From positions 33,826,808-33,890,807 of the forward strand of contig CM053249.1 of assembly GCA_028583405.1 (NCBI GenBank): a stretch of DNA of 64,000 bases. The letters are read 5' to 3'. Source of the stretch: Pogonophryne albipinna (lineage: Eukaryota > Chordata > Actinopteri > Perciformes > Artedidraconidae). The notes beneath the pieces are model-generated. The model did no database searches and had not been told where the DNA came from. It saw nothing but the letters and a program-made list of their open reading frames with translations. Both the position numbers and the translations under genes were made by a program. Shown piece after piece: positions 23,266-35,692 of this stretch; the first letter of the stretch is position 1; each line of letters opens with the position of its first letter.

Positions 23266-24764
23266 CAGAGGTCTTCAACAGGGGGTCCGCGACCCCCAGG
23301 GGGTCCGTGGAGGTACTGCAGGGGGGTCGCGAAATCTTTGGTTGATTAGACATTTTTTTATATTTAAAAAAAAAAAAAAAGATTTTCCAATTTTTTTTCC
23401 CCCACAAATTGAAATGTCTTTAAATGCACATTAACATCAATCCAACATATTGTAGCGAACAGATAAATGGAGGCAGAAGACGTTATCTTTCAGTCAGCAA
23501 TGCACACATTCAGCTACACACAGAAGCTATCTCAAGCTAGGCGCCGGTTCACTCACAGCAGGAGACTACCCCGGGCCTGTCCCACCAGGCCTCCTGTACA
23601 CAAAGGGGAGGACCCGCCCCTATCACTGCTGTGCCAATCACAAGGCCGCATGACACACGCTGGCTCTGTCAGGTTCCCCGTGATTGGCCGAGAACGTATT
23701 CAGTCCCCAGTTTACTAAGGACACAGACACAAGGACGCACGCTGCGATATTATTGAGAAGACCATACCTTTATATATATATATATATATATAAAAATGGA
23801 TCGTTTTATAAGTCGACCAAAAAAATCCACAAGCACAAGAGAGATACCATCCACCTCAGAAACCACCAGTGAACATGCAAGTGGCAAGGCGGAACCTGCT
23901 GCTGATGTAGCAGCTAATAAGGGTAAGCGCAAACGAGAGAAGACCCGAAAATATGCAGATAATTATCTGAAGTTTGGTTTTACCTTTAAGGAGACAGATG
24001 GCATTTAATTTCCAATGTGTGCCATTTGCTCTACTGTTCTTTCAAATGAATCTATGAAGCCATCAAAGCTGCAGCGTCACTTGGAGACAACACACAGCCA
24101 CTTAAAAGACAAACCTGTTGAATACTTCCAAGCTAGCCTCAAATCCCTCCAAGATCAACAGATATTGATCAGAAAATCAGCCAAAGTTGGTGAGCTAGCT
24201 TTGAAATGCTCTTATCAAATTGCTCTTCGGATTGCCCAGAAGAAACAGCTATACAAACTTGCAGAGGATTTAATATTGCCTTCAGCAACCGATATGTGTA
24301 AAACAATGTATGGGAATGATATTGACATTAACAAACTGAAAACCATTCCGACACAACCATAGCTCACCGTATAGACGAGATGGCATCTGATGTGAGGGTG
24401 CAACTGATAGAGAAGCTGAGGTTGGCAGATGCATTTGCACAATTAGACGAGTCAACAGATGTGTCTAAGGACGCCCAGCTTCTGGCGTTTGTGTGCTTTG
24501 TCGATGATAAGGAAATGCAGGAGGAATTTTTGTTTTGTAAGTGCCTCCCTCAACGCACAACTAGTTCTGAAATATATTAACCTGTGTATTATTTGAATAG
24601 CTTAGTATTGAATGTACAATAACAGAGTAGCTATGTTTATACACGGCACTAGGCCCCGTTTAATATAAAACACAATTGTATGCCATACATATAGTAGGGG
24701 GGTCCCTGCTCCAGCTCTCCATCAGTTTGGGGGTCCCTGGCCTGAAAAACGTTGAAGACCCCTG
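23266..24764 (+). mobile_element. hAT element with SCAND3/ZBED5-like gene remnant
   Basis: Inverted ends cagaggtcttcaac and gttgaagacccctg, flanked by the perfect 8-bp duplication gtctatac (23258-23265 and 24765-24772). 1,499 bp. It carries the N-terminal third of a transposase on the plus strand and a (TA)n run at 23771-23792. Deleted internally, so non-autonomous. Confidence 0.93.
23796..24580 (+). pseudogene. SCAND3/ZBED5-like hAT transposase N-terminus
   Basis: Starts MDRFISRPKKSTSTRE. The conserved RKYADNYLKFGFTF is followed by an in-frame TAA at about 24006-24008, then the BED-like finger CAICSTVL...NESMKPSKLQRHLETTHSH, then FFQ-type helix residues, LILPSATDMCKTMYG and KLKTIPT. A one-base shift near 24352 moves the rest to another frame: IDEMASDVRVQLIEKL and AQLDESTDVSKDAQLLAFV (the first catalytic-region motif of this family, with the DEST aspartate), ending CLPQRTTSSEIY and a stop. 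The remaining two thirds, with the hATC region, are deleted. One nonsense and one frameshift make it a pseudogene. Confidence 0.88.
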
Positions 24765-24824
24765 GTCTATACGATAGAGAACTGTAGCGGATACAACCCG
24801 TTTCGTCTCCGTGTGGACGGGGTC

Positions 24825-26642
<1,818 letters not shown>

Positions 26643-26882
26643 CTGTTCCCGTTAGTGTTTACTTCCTGTCTGTCTTCTTCTGCTGTTCCCTTTAGTGTTT
26701 ACTTCCTGTCTGTCTTCTTCTGCTGTTCCCTTTAGTGTTTACTTCCTGTCTGTCTTCTTCTGCTGTTCCCTTTAGTGTTTACTTCCTGTCTTTCTTCTTT
26801 GACTGTTCCCTTTAGTGTTTACTTCCTGTCTTTCTTCTTTGACTGTTCCCTTTAGTGTTTACTTCCTGTCTTTCTTCTTTTC
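26643..26882. repeat. 40-bp minisatellite, six copies
   Basis: Unit ctgttccctttagtgtttac followed by ttcctgtctgtcttcttctg, repeated six times with few changes (the first has gtt for ttt; the last three have tttcttcttt). The unit matches a single-copy stretch in the hAT at 17098-17137, so it probably amplified from a copy of that element. Confidence 0.93.
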
Positions 26883-27576
26883 TGTGGCTCTAACCTCCTC
26901 CCTTCTCTTGCACTGTTTTCTTCTGAATCGTAGTGTTTTTTCTGATGGAGGGAAACTAATGTTCTATATGGTTCTATTCTTTATTGTATTGTATTTTACT
27001 CTTCTCTATTTTATATATTCTGCTCTATTCTATTCTATTATTTTCTATTTTATTTTATTCCTCCTCTTTTTCCTTCTACTGTTTGCTCTCCATAGGCAAC
27101 TTTAAGCAATCTTACATTATAGTCTCAACCAGGTCTGGTGCATTTAACTCAACCAGGTTTTAGTAATCACATTTTATCTCCTAAGTATGTCATGCCTTTT
27201 TGCCTTCACTTCACAAGCTTTAGCACTTTAGCGTTGGAATGTTCTGGATTTGCTAATATTAATACATATTTAATCAGCAAATAATCATTTTGCCAGGGGT
27301 TCAAGGGCAAGGATACAAATACAAGGTGATGCCAGACAACCTTGGCATATATACCATTAAAGATGGAATGTAAGAGATATTCCATTTGTTTTTAATTTTG
27401 CTAATTAAAATGTTAATGTTTCAGTTAATTCATCGTTATGTACATTGGGGATTCTGAGATAGTTGTAGACAGAGAAGAAGAGAAAAGAGCATTTAAAATA
27501 TCCAGCCATCAGTTGTTGAGACTCCCAGTCATGGGTTTAAGTGTTGGTCAATGGGTGCATTGATTGTGACAGGTGG
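26883..27576. other. Diverged flank of minisatellite, no gene
   Basis: Contains a tattctattctatt-rich low-complexity stretch (26960-27065) and a piece similar to 17200-17230 (cattatagtc...). No coding evidence. Confidence 0.4.
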
Positions 27577-28432
<856 letters not shown>

Positions 28433-29345
28433 GGAGACCTATCATGCAAAATGCACTTTTGTACGTCTTTTATACATGAATATGTGTCCCCGGTGTGTCA
28501 GGGAACTCACCAAGTGTCAGAAAACACAACCCTCTCTCTTTTCCTCCATACCCAAATCTCTAAAAACGGGGCTGCAACGGAGCTGATTATTATTTGACTT
28601 TCTCTGACGTCAGAAAAGGGGTGCTCCGCCTATATGGGCAACTCTCCACCTATCAGGGGAATGAGAGACCGCTCGAAAGCGCTGGAGACGCTGTAGTACA
28701 TATGCCAGGCCTGTAAGTGACGCTGTAGTCTGCCACAAAAGCAGAATCAGCCCTTGCAAAAACAGGGCTGGAAAAGAGCAAATAGAGCGAAATGAGGCAT
28801 GGCTAAAATGCATGATCTGTCTGCTTTCAAGCAGAACAGGGGGCAAACAAACTTAGCGGGAGTGTTTACGTGTTCGGCGTAATGACGTACAACGTTGTCC
28901 TATTCAGCCACTTGTTAACAACCATCGTTTTTCAGACACGTAAACTCTTCAAAAATCACCATCTATATACACCATGTATTTAATGTCGTAGAACAAAACG
29001 TGATCTGTCTCTTAAATTTGTGTCAACTACAAACCTTATCTCGAGCTATTTTCCAAAATTCCATGGAGAAATCCCATTGACTCTGAGACGAGGGAACCGG
29101 AAGTGGTAAAATGCTAACTCACTTCCGGGTTTTAGGACTTGTCACTGCACCACTCTATTGGACTCCTTTCTTTACTTCTGTAACATTGTGACATCACTAC
29201 TGTATGTAACACTGCTATGCTAAGGGTCATGACATCTCTAAGCTATTGGCCAATCACAACAGAGCCGGCCAGTTAACCAATCAGCGCAGACTGGGCTCTG
29301 GTTTCAGACCAAGCCCCCAGACAGTATGCCAGACGTTACTACAAA
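28433..29345. repeat. Dispersed repeat, 'aaggagacctatcatgc' type
   Basis: The opening aaggagacctatcatgcaaa and the later ttggccaatcacaacagagc / aaccaatcagcgcagactgg are hallmarks of a common fish interspersed repeat; no closing inverted copy of the opening is seen, so it is 3'-truncated. 28976-29140 is the inverse of 35490-35650 (acaaaacgtgatctgtctct). Class not assigned. Confidence 0.5.
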
Positions 29346-29589
29346 TTCTGTGTCAGTCTGTGACATTAAGGGCCCAAAATACTTTTTCCCATTGACTTAA
29401 ATTGGGAAAGAGACGACTGTAATTCAGCAGATACATTTGTACTAAGTCAACTATCAAATGGTACATTCCAATAGCGCTAGTTTATGAATGTACCAGTTGC
29501 TTGGATTGACTCCTAAAAAATGGTGGTTAACCGTAATCACACAGTGGCGTCCTGCTTTGAAATACAACATCTTGTTAATTTATCCATGT

Positions 29590-29770
29590 GGCACTGCTCC
29601 CTCAGCGAGTTGGACCCAGGTGCCCCTCAACAAAAACACACCTGTTTGCAATCCTGGCTCCATGGAGGCACGAGCTCTCCATGGATATCAGGACAGCAGA
29701 AAGTCTACACATCTTCCGTTGCAGACTAAAAACCACCTGTTTCCAATACAGCTTGGCCAAAAATAAAATA
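29590..29770 (+). pseudogene. LINE ORF2 C-terminal remnant
   Basis: One frame gives LAPWRHELSMDIRTAESLHI followed by FRCRLKTTCFQYSLAK. The pattern 'IRTAESLxxFRxxLKTxxF' is the conserved end of CR1/L2-like LINE polymerases. Only about 50 residues remain, and no tail could be delimited. Dead fragment. Confidence 0.55.
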
Positions 29771-30059
29771 AAAAACCTTCTTACGTCTGTACGTACCACT
29801 CAAGCGATTTACCTGTTTGAAGCCATTGCAGCAATACTTTCAATGGTTTGGCTTATGGAAAGGATTCTGGCTTTATTCGGTTTGTATTTTGCGATTGGAT
29901 GCAATGTAATGTCAGGGAATGGGATATATAAGAAGTCTATACAAACGGTATGTAAATACAAGTCCCAACAATGAAAGCTACTATGAAAAGTGAAAATCGC
30001 AAAAGACATACATTGAGAGGCTATAATAGCCATGAAGAGTATATAATGGGGTTTAATAT
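29771..30059. other. Unassigned sequence
   Basis: Short AT-rich stretch directly left of the hAT copy 2 end. Nothing recognised. Confidence 0.4.
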
Positions 30060-30402
30060 CAGTGTTGGGCAAGTTACTTCCAAAATGTAATATATTACAT
30101 ATGACTTATTACTGTATTTTGAAAGTAATAAGTTACATTACAATATTACTGTCTCTGAAATGTACACTACTTTTGAGTTACTTTTGAGTTCTCATTCATA
30201 ACACTCCGTTCGATGTCTCACTATGGGATGCGCCTCAACGCGTATGCAAACAGAAGCATCAATCTCACTACGCCAATCCTGATTGGCTGGTGATCTTGAC
30301 GTCAACGTCAGGGAATCCACCCACCCTTTAAGTAGCTTGCGCTACGTCGCAGCGTCATTCAAACACCTCTTCTCGCTTCAGAGCACATCTCGAATATCAC
30401 TG

Positions 30403-30742
30403 GCCCGGTTCTACGGGGGCGCATAAGGGTGCATTGCACCCTCAGTTGAGTCGTTATGCACCCTCATTTGAAAAATGAAAAGTAAAAAAAAAGAAAAGTG
30501 AAAAAAAAAACCTGCGGTCAGTCCTCCCGCCCGACTCGCCGGCTTTGCCCGCCTCGCCCACGGAGGCGGAGCAGCCGCAGCCGTCTTCGTTGCCCCAAAC
30601 GCCGCCAGCCCTCAGCGGCCCGCAAGTGCCAGAGGACCTCGGCAAAACAGAGCCTGCCCAGGTATATTTAAAAAAGTACCCAACTCGCCTGCACAGTGGG
30701 GTAAGGCGCTCATTTTGCAGCTCATGGTTTCAAAACAGAGAT
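30403..30742 (+). pseudogene. TTF-type hAT 5' fragment inside DIRS
   Basis: Begins cactggcccggttctacggg, continues through gcattgcaccc repeats and an A-rich stretch, and then reads SLPQTPPALSGPQVPEDLGK, TEPAQVYLKKYPTRLHSG and RRSFCSSWF, the start of a TTF-type zinc finger of ZMYM1-like hAT proteins. 30520-30725 is homologous to 16255-16390 in the hAT family that hosts this DIRS. It ends abruptly at the DIRS RT remnant, so a deletion fused the two. Confidence 0.6.
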
Positions 30743-30830
30743 TGGCTGTCCCCAGCCCAGACTGTACTCTTCCTGGGCCTACGCCTGAATTCGGTGCCCT
30801 TTACAGCCCGCCTGTCAGGGGTACAGTGCT
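30743..30830 (+). pseudogene. DIRS reverse-transcriptase remnant
   Basis: One frame gives LSPAQTVLFLGLRLNSVPFT followed by ARLSG, the conserved 'FLGL' segment close to the end of DIRS-type reverse transcriptases. The catalytic palm of the enzyme is missing. The fragment is cut at 30830 by a further insertion, after which the RNase H domain resumes at 31946. Confidence 0.65.
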
Positions 30831-31945
30831 ATTTTTTATAAGTGGGGGGTGGACCGAACAATCCTTTAGGGGGGTCGTCGCCTCCTCTCGGGGAGTCCGG
30901 GGGCATGCTCCCCCGGGAAGATTTTTTTTAAATATTGAAGTTGAAAGCATCAATCTGGTGCACTTTGAGAGCAACATTAACCCTACCTTAATAACACCTT
31001 AAAGCGGACAAAAGGCACTGGAGAACACTCATTAACACCCTTTAATGAAGCAAACTAATGCCATAACTCACTCAAACAGTCGTTTACTTATTAAGGTGAA
31101 ACGAATGTGCGTAGAGTTTTAAAGGATGCGGATAGTCTCACCTTGATTCTGGCGCATTGCTTATCGTTTTATAGATCTATTCTCATCCACCATCTTTTTT
31201 TGTGACGTAAAAAATGTGTAAGAGTCACGTTTCTGAATCGGACACTCTGAGTGGATGCAGTCACAGCCAATCGGAGTCTGATTCAGAGGGTTGCCTGTCA
31301 GTTCCGTTGTTATGTGTACTGAAACGAGAGCCGGTATAATTCCACGCGCGAAAACAAAATAAAAAATGGAATACGTTATTTTAGTGTCTTAAAAGTAGAC
31401 TGAGGTATGAAGGGTTAACGTTACATCTTAGGATAATTTGTAGTCATGTTCTGTATACATACTAACATAAGGGTATACTTAGTGTGGTTACTCCATGTTT
31501 ACTAGCTATAACATTAACGTCACATCACTCTTTTTCACTTCTTACTCAGTCAGCCAGAGTGCAGATATCACCATTAGATTCACAAACCTGAAACATCATC
31601 CATTTATTCACTGCTGGTGATGACATTGTTGTCAGCTGCTGATACTACTGCTGCTGCAGCAGCTTGTGGCGCCTGCTTCGATGACAATAACTTTCTAATA
31701 TCCATAACTGTATCTATTAGCTTAAAACTCGTCAGGCACTAGGAAGGATCACTTCTACTTCAGGGCAGGCTACGCAGTACGCAGGCTAATGTCCCGCAGC
31801 AGATGCCTCTCTGGTGGACTCCGGTACTGCACATTACTCCCGAGACGTTTTCAAAAAACTTTTTTTTTTTAAGTGAAACATCCGGGGCTTTTCAGAAAAC
31901 ATCCGGGGCTTGAGCCCAAGTAGCCACCCCCTAGCGCCGCCACTG
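30831..31945 (-). mobile_element. hAT-type insertion between DIRS RT and RNase H
   Basis: Left edge cagtgctatttt, right edge gcgccgccactg (CAGTG...CACTG). The part near 30940-31000 (aaagcatcaatctggtgcac) is the inverse of 43840-43890, and the right end shares gcgccgccactg with 44293-44305, so it belongs with the hAT at 38628-44348. No 8-bp duplication is visible, so one flank has been lost. It carries the short minus-strand ORF at 31604-31705. Confidence 0.6.
31604..31705 (-). CDS. Short N-terminal ORF of ZMYM1-like hAT protein
   Basis: Thirty-three codons: MDIRKLLSSKQAPQ, an alanine run, then ending NNVITSSE and a stop. The opening MDIR- plus an alanine/glutamine-rich linker parallels MDIRHFFYKT at 38891 and is a common start of ZMYM1-like hAT transposases. 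In the family this would be a first exon; here nothing downstream is preserved. It is below the length at which a chance frame can be excluded, but the shared MDIR start in two related elements supports it. Confidence 0.45.
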   Translation of the reverse strand: MDIRKLLSSKQAPQAAAAAVVSAADNNVITSSE

Positions 31946-32389
31946 TTCCTCACCCTGAAACGCTTTCTGCCTTTTCTCAGAGGACATCATGTCCTCGTGA
32001 GGACAGACAACACAACCACAATATCGTATATAAACCGCCAAGGGGGTTTGCGTTCTCTCCAGTTACACATGCTGGCATGCAAACTGATCTTATGGAGCTG
32101 CGGACGTCTCCTCTCTCTGAGAGCGACGCACGTACCAGGAGTGATGAACCTCGGGGCAGATCTGCTGTCCAGAGGTGCACCACTATATGCAGACTGGACT
32201 CTACATCCAATAATTGTGAGTCAGCTGTGGGTGCGTTACGGCCGGGCCGCGGTGGATCTGTTCGCATCAAAAGAAAACGCTCAATGTCAGCTGTTATTTT
32301 CAATGCGCGATTTAAACGCACCGTTAGGCGTGGACGCGCTCGCGCTTGGCCTCCGGTCCTTCTGTACGCGTTCCCACCCCTGGCTCTGA
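31946..32389 (+). pseudogene. DIRS RNase H domain
   Basis: The frame reads LTLKRFLPFLRGHHVLVRTD and NTTTISYINRQGG, with the conserved aspartate in VRTDN, then SLRATHVPGVMNLGADLLSR with the second conserved aspartate (GADLLSR), and an ALYADW...VDLFAS extension, as in DIRS and Pao-type RNase H. The domain itself is open. At about 32345 the family sequence moves to the frame of the tyrosine recombinase (32077-33639), so a single-base shift separates the two. Confidence 0.85.
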
Positions 32390-33639
32390 TACCCCCAACT
32401 CTGGCCAGAGTGAGAGAACAACGCCACACACTGATCCTAATAGCTCCACACTGGCCTGCAATGTACTGGCTGGCGGAGATATATCAGCTGCTGTGTAGGC
32501 AGCCGTGGCAGCTCCCGCTACGCAGGGACATACTGTCTCAGGCGGGGGGGGACGATTTTTCACCCAGAGCGCTTGGCACTATGGGCCTGGCCCGTGAGTG
32601 GTATAACCCGAATACAGTGGGACTCCCTCAGAAGGTGATAAACACTATTCAGAGTGCAAGAGCTTCCTCCACCAGGTCCCTCTATGACTGTAAGTGGAGG
32701 GTGTTTGAGGAGTGGTGCCTTCAAAAAGGACACATCTCTTTTCAATGTCCTGTCGGGGTGATTCTATCATTTCTACAGGACCTGATTGATAAACACAGAG
32801 CTTTCTCTACGATCAAAGTGTATCTGGCTGCTATTGCTGCATGCCTTGTGGGCTTTGAGGGAAAGACGGCTAGCCAACATCCCTTGGTCTGCCGTTTTAT
32901 GAAAGGGGCTCGCAGTCTCCTCCCTGTTTCTAGGTCACTGGTGCCCTTATGGGACTTGGCAGTGGTTTTAGATGGGCTCACTCGACCTCCATTTGAACCC
33001 CTGGAAGAAGCTGATATGAAACACCTGTCACTGAAGACAGTGTTGTTACTGGCTCTGGCATCTGCCAAGCGAGTCAGTGACATTCATGCGCTCTCTGTAC
33101 ATCCTTCATGCACTCAGTTTGCCCCGGGTCAAACGAGAGTGTTGCTGAAGCCCAACCCTGCCTTTGTACCTAAGGTGGTTGGCTCATGTACCCCCATTAA
33201 CATAGAGGCATTTCCTCCGCCACTGTGTTCCTCTGAGGAACAGCGGCCGAATTTGCTGTGCCCAGTCCGTGCTTTACGCACCTATATGGACAGGTCAAGA
33301 GAGTTTCGATGCAATGACCAACTCTTTGTATCCTGGGCTAACCCTCATAAGGGCAAGCCCGTTACCAGGCAACGGCTCTCCCACTGGATTGTGGAAGTGA
33401 TTGCTCTGGCTTATACGAGTCAGGGTTTGCAGGCACCAACGGGCCTGCATGCTCATTCTACTCGTGGACTGGCTACATCCTGGGCTTTGTTCAAGGGTGT
33501 TTCCATCCAAGACATTGGTGCAGCAGCGAGCTGGTCCTCACCGCTCACTTTTGTCCGCTTTTACAGGCTAGATGTCTCTGCTCCAAGTGTGGCCCGCGCA
33601 GTGCTGGGCCCCGTGTTGAGACAGGGTTCTACCTGTTAA
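32344..33639 (+). CDS. DIRS tyrosine recombinase (YR)
   Basis: The open frame extends 32077-33639, but its first 90 or so codons overlap RNase H in another frame and are not family-like; the real part starts near 32344 with LLYAFPPLALIPPTLARVRE. A core-binding region follows (STRSLYDCKWRVFEEWC, VGVILSFLQDLIDK), then the catalytic domain: Arg in ASAKRVSDIHALS (33070), HSTR box with His at 33454 and Arg at 33463, and Tyr in FVRFYRLD (33562). All four expected R-H-R-Y residues are present and there is no stop. The enzyme is expected to integrate the circular DNA form. The element as a whole is broken, so the enzyme has no intact partner in cis. Confidence 0.9.
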   Translation, partial: AWPPVLLYAFPPLALIPPTLARVREQRHTLILIAPHWPAMYWLAEIYQLLCRQPWQLPLRRDILSQAGGDDFSPRALGTMGLAREWYNPNTVGLPQKVINTIQSARASSTRSLYDCKWRVFEEWCLQKGHISFQCPVGVILSFLQDLIDKHRAFSTIKVYLAAIAACLVGFEGKTASQHPLVCRFMKGARSLLPVSRSLVPLWDLAVVLDGLTRPPFEPLEEADMKHLSLKTVLLLALASAKRVSDIHALSVHPSCTQFAPGQTRVLLKPNPAFVPKVVGSCTPINIEAFPPPLCSSEEQRPNLLCPVRALRTYMDRSREFRCNDQLFVSWANPHKGKPVTRQRLSHWIVEVIALAYTSQGLQAPTGLHAHSTRGLATSWALFKGVSIQDIGAAASWSSPLTFVRFYRLDVSAPSVARAVLGPVLRQGSTC

Positions 33640-33700
33640 GTTCTGGTTGTTTTGGTGATTTTCGAGATAAGCATGTCTAGCAATACGGGAGTTTCAATAT

Positions 33701-33796
33701 CCATTGTGAGACATCAAACGGAGTGTTATGAATGAGAACTATAGGTTACTTACGTAACCCCAGTTCTCAGAGTAACATGAAGTGAGATGTCTCACC
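33701..33796 (+). promoter_or_regulatory. DIRS internal complementary region (ICR)
   Basis: 33701-33736 is complementary to the outer left end (30191-30227) and 33737-33796 to the outer right end (33975-34040), joined without a spacer. In the DIRS model the ICR templates the joining of ends into a circle. Small mismatches exist (ccattgtg against ccatagtg; catcaaacg against catcgaacg). Confidence 0.92.
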
Positions 33797-35477
33797 AGAC
33801 GGCCCTTCTTGCTAAGGCGAAGCGAGAAGCGGTGCTTTTTTTTAATGACGCTGCGACGTAGCGCAAGCTACTTAAAGGGTGGGTGGATTCCCTGACGTAG
33901 ACGTCAAGATCACCAGCCAATCAGGATTGGCGTAATGAGATTGATGCTGCTGTTTGCATACGCGTTGAGGCGCATCCCATAGTGAGACATCTCACTTCAT
34001 GTTACTCTGAGAACTGGGGTTACGTAAGTAACCTATAGTTACTTTCACCAAAATAACCGCAAAAGAATGGCTAGGTATTTTAAATGCTAAAATGTAGTTT
34101 AGTGCAGCTCATTATACCTCCAGTGAAGGGCAATGTGGTATAGCATAACAACTGTGTAGGCCCTTAAGGCTACTAACAACTTGTATTACACGGCTTAGTT
34201 GAATACTCGATTCTGATTGTAAATTCTTAACATGTGACACGTTGTTAATACAGTAGTACAGACCACTGTCAAGGACTATAATGAAGGTTGCTAAGGAGGA
34301 TCAAGAAAGAGAAAGGAAAAGAGGTTAAAAGACGGAGCGCTGGACGTCAGATAAATCACCAGAAGAAGGCAGAGAGGAAGTAAACAATAACAGGACACGG
34401 AATGGGCTCTGTAGTGTGTTTAGTATATGGCCATGTGCAGGCCCGGTTCCAGAACAAAATGACTCGGGGTGCCTCTGAGATTACAGGGGGCGCAGCAGTA
34501 GTAGGTTTACATGAGCAATAGTGGCCGGCAACAGCAATGAAAAATAGCATTGATGGTCCCCAATGAACAGATTATGGCTTTGTTATGTTTTGAAACCAAG
34601 CAAGTGAGAACATTTCAAGTGAGTTAAAAGTGCAATCCTGAAATATTTCATATAGTCCAAAGTGGACTATGGCAAAGAAAAGCACAAAAGCTTCAAAGCT
34701 GTACTGATAAAACAAATGAGAACATATTGTAAATCAAGGCAAATATTATTTGAATCAGCTCATGGTTTGAAATGGCAAACATTGAAAAGCAAAAGTATTA
34801 TTAAAACCATGTACTACATCATCACCTTGGTCCCATCATATACTCTGGGAAGAGAATATTTACTGTGCTTGAAAACTGGCATCACATCATCATGTGAGGT
34901 TGACTTTGTGACCTGGAGAACATTTCAGCTGCAACATCAGCTCGTTGATAAACTTGGGATATGAGATATTTTTGTAGCCATTCGTGGTGAAGGCATCTGT
35001 GCTATTGTATGCATTGTTTTTGACCCAACATTTCTACAGGCATGGCAGAGTATTAATCTATTTCACATGAATATTCTAGCCATTGTCTATTTGTATACCA
35101 CGAGCTGCAAAATGACCGCCTAACCCCACTGTACAGGCGGGTACTTGTTTAGATATACCTGGGCAGGCTCTGTTTTGCCGTGGTATCCTGGCACCTGCGG
35201 GCCGCAGAGGGGCGGCAGTGTTTCGGGCGACAAAGACTGCTGCTCTGGGGGCGAGTCAGGCGGGAGTAAGCTAGTGTCCACAACGGAGGGTAACGTGACG
35301 TCCCCATCTGACCTGTTGCTACTGTCTGCAGTAGATGCAGTGTTGCTGGCGTTTAGTGATGGTTGCTTTAACAATTTTCGTATAATTGATTATCCACAGA
35401 TGTGTGTCACTGCTGTGGAAGCACTTTGGAAATGATGCACGCGCAGCGGAGCAGGTCACGCGCACCTGACACAATAG

Positions 35478-35692
35478 AGAACCGCAGTGACGCGTCGTAA
35501 AACCCGGAAGTAAGTTAGCATTTTTAGCACTTCCGGTTCCTTCGTCAAAAAGCAATGCATTTTCTCCATAGGGTTTTGGAAAATAGCTCGAAATAAGGTC
35601 TGTGGTTGACACAAATTTAAGAGATAAATCACGTTTTGTTCTACGACATAAAATACATCAGCAGTGACCCCACTGGTCATTTTTGAAGAAAA
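35478..35692. repeat. Inverse copy of 28976-29140 repeat
   Basis: Shares acttccggttcc, gaaaatagctcgaaataagg and atcacgttttgttctacgac with 28976-29140 in the opposite orientation. No gene. Confidence 0.65.

Larger units (their letters stand above)
22641..24824. mobile_element. TIR element, AGGCCCCATCCACACGG ends
   Basis: The left aggccccatccacacgg and right ccgtgtggacggggtct are imperfect inverted repeats; no convincing target duplication was found. Its interior 22735-22800 (gctggagacgctgtagtaca) is shared with 28680-28740. It contains the hAT at 23266-24764, so its own unique part is about 680 bp. Non-autonomous; superfamily not assigned. Confidence 0.6.
30191..34040 (+). mobile_element. DIRS-like tyrosine-recombinase retrotransposon
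   Basis: 3,850 bp. Inverted terminal repeats: 30191-30359 pairs with 33844-34040 (landmarks ctttaagtagcttgcgctac / gtagcgcaagctacttaaag). An internal complementary region at 33701-33796 consists of the complement of the left outer end (to about 33736) joined directly to the complement of the right outer end. This is the hallmark of DIRS elements, which replicate through a circular intermediate and insert by a tyrosine recombinase without target duplication. The junctions share GTT and no duplication is seen against empty copy 1. RNase H and YR remain. Gag and most of RT are replaced by hAT-derived DNA (30403-30740 and 30831-31945). Confidence 0.93.
30060..35477. mobile_element. hAT 'cagtgttggg' family, copy 2, split by DIRS
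   Basis: 30060-30190 starts cagtgttgggcaagttactt, and 34041-35477 is the inverse of 16050-17450 (copy 1) with few differences. The two parts join at the same position in copy 1 (about 17447), where copy 1 has no insert. The far end (about 330 bp, equal to 15720-16050) is missing at 35477, so this copy has lost one TIR. The proline-rich remnant at 35120-35374 on the minus strand (PQVPGYHGKTEPAQVYLNKY) is better preserved than in copy 1. Confidence 0.88.

Noticed and set aside
23750..23932. Minus-strand frame with an Ile-Tyr run
   Set aside because: A translation of the (TA)n run at 23771-23792 and antisense of the transposase start.
32077..32343. First 90 codons of the long frame leading into the DIRS recombinase
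   Set aside because: They overlap the RNase H domain in another frame and are not family-like; the real recombinase reading starts near 32344 after a frameshift.
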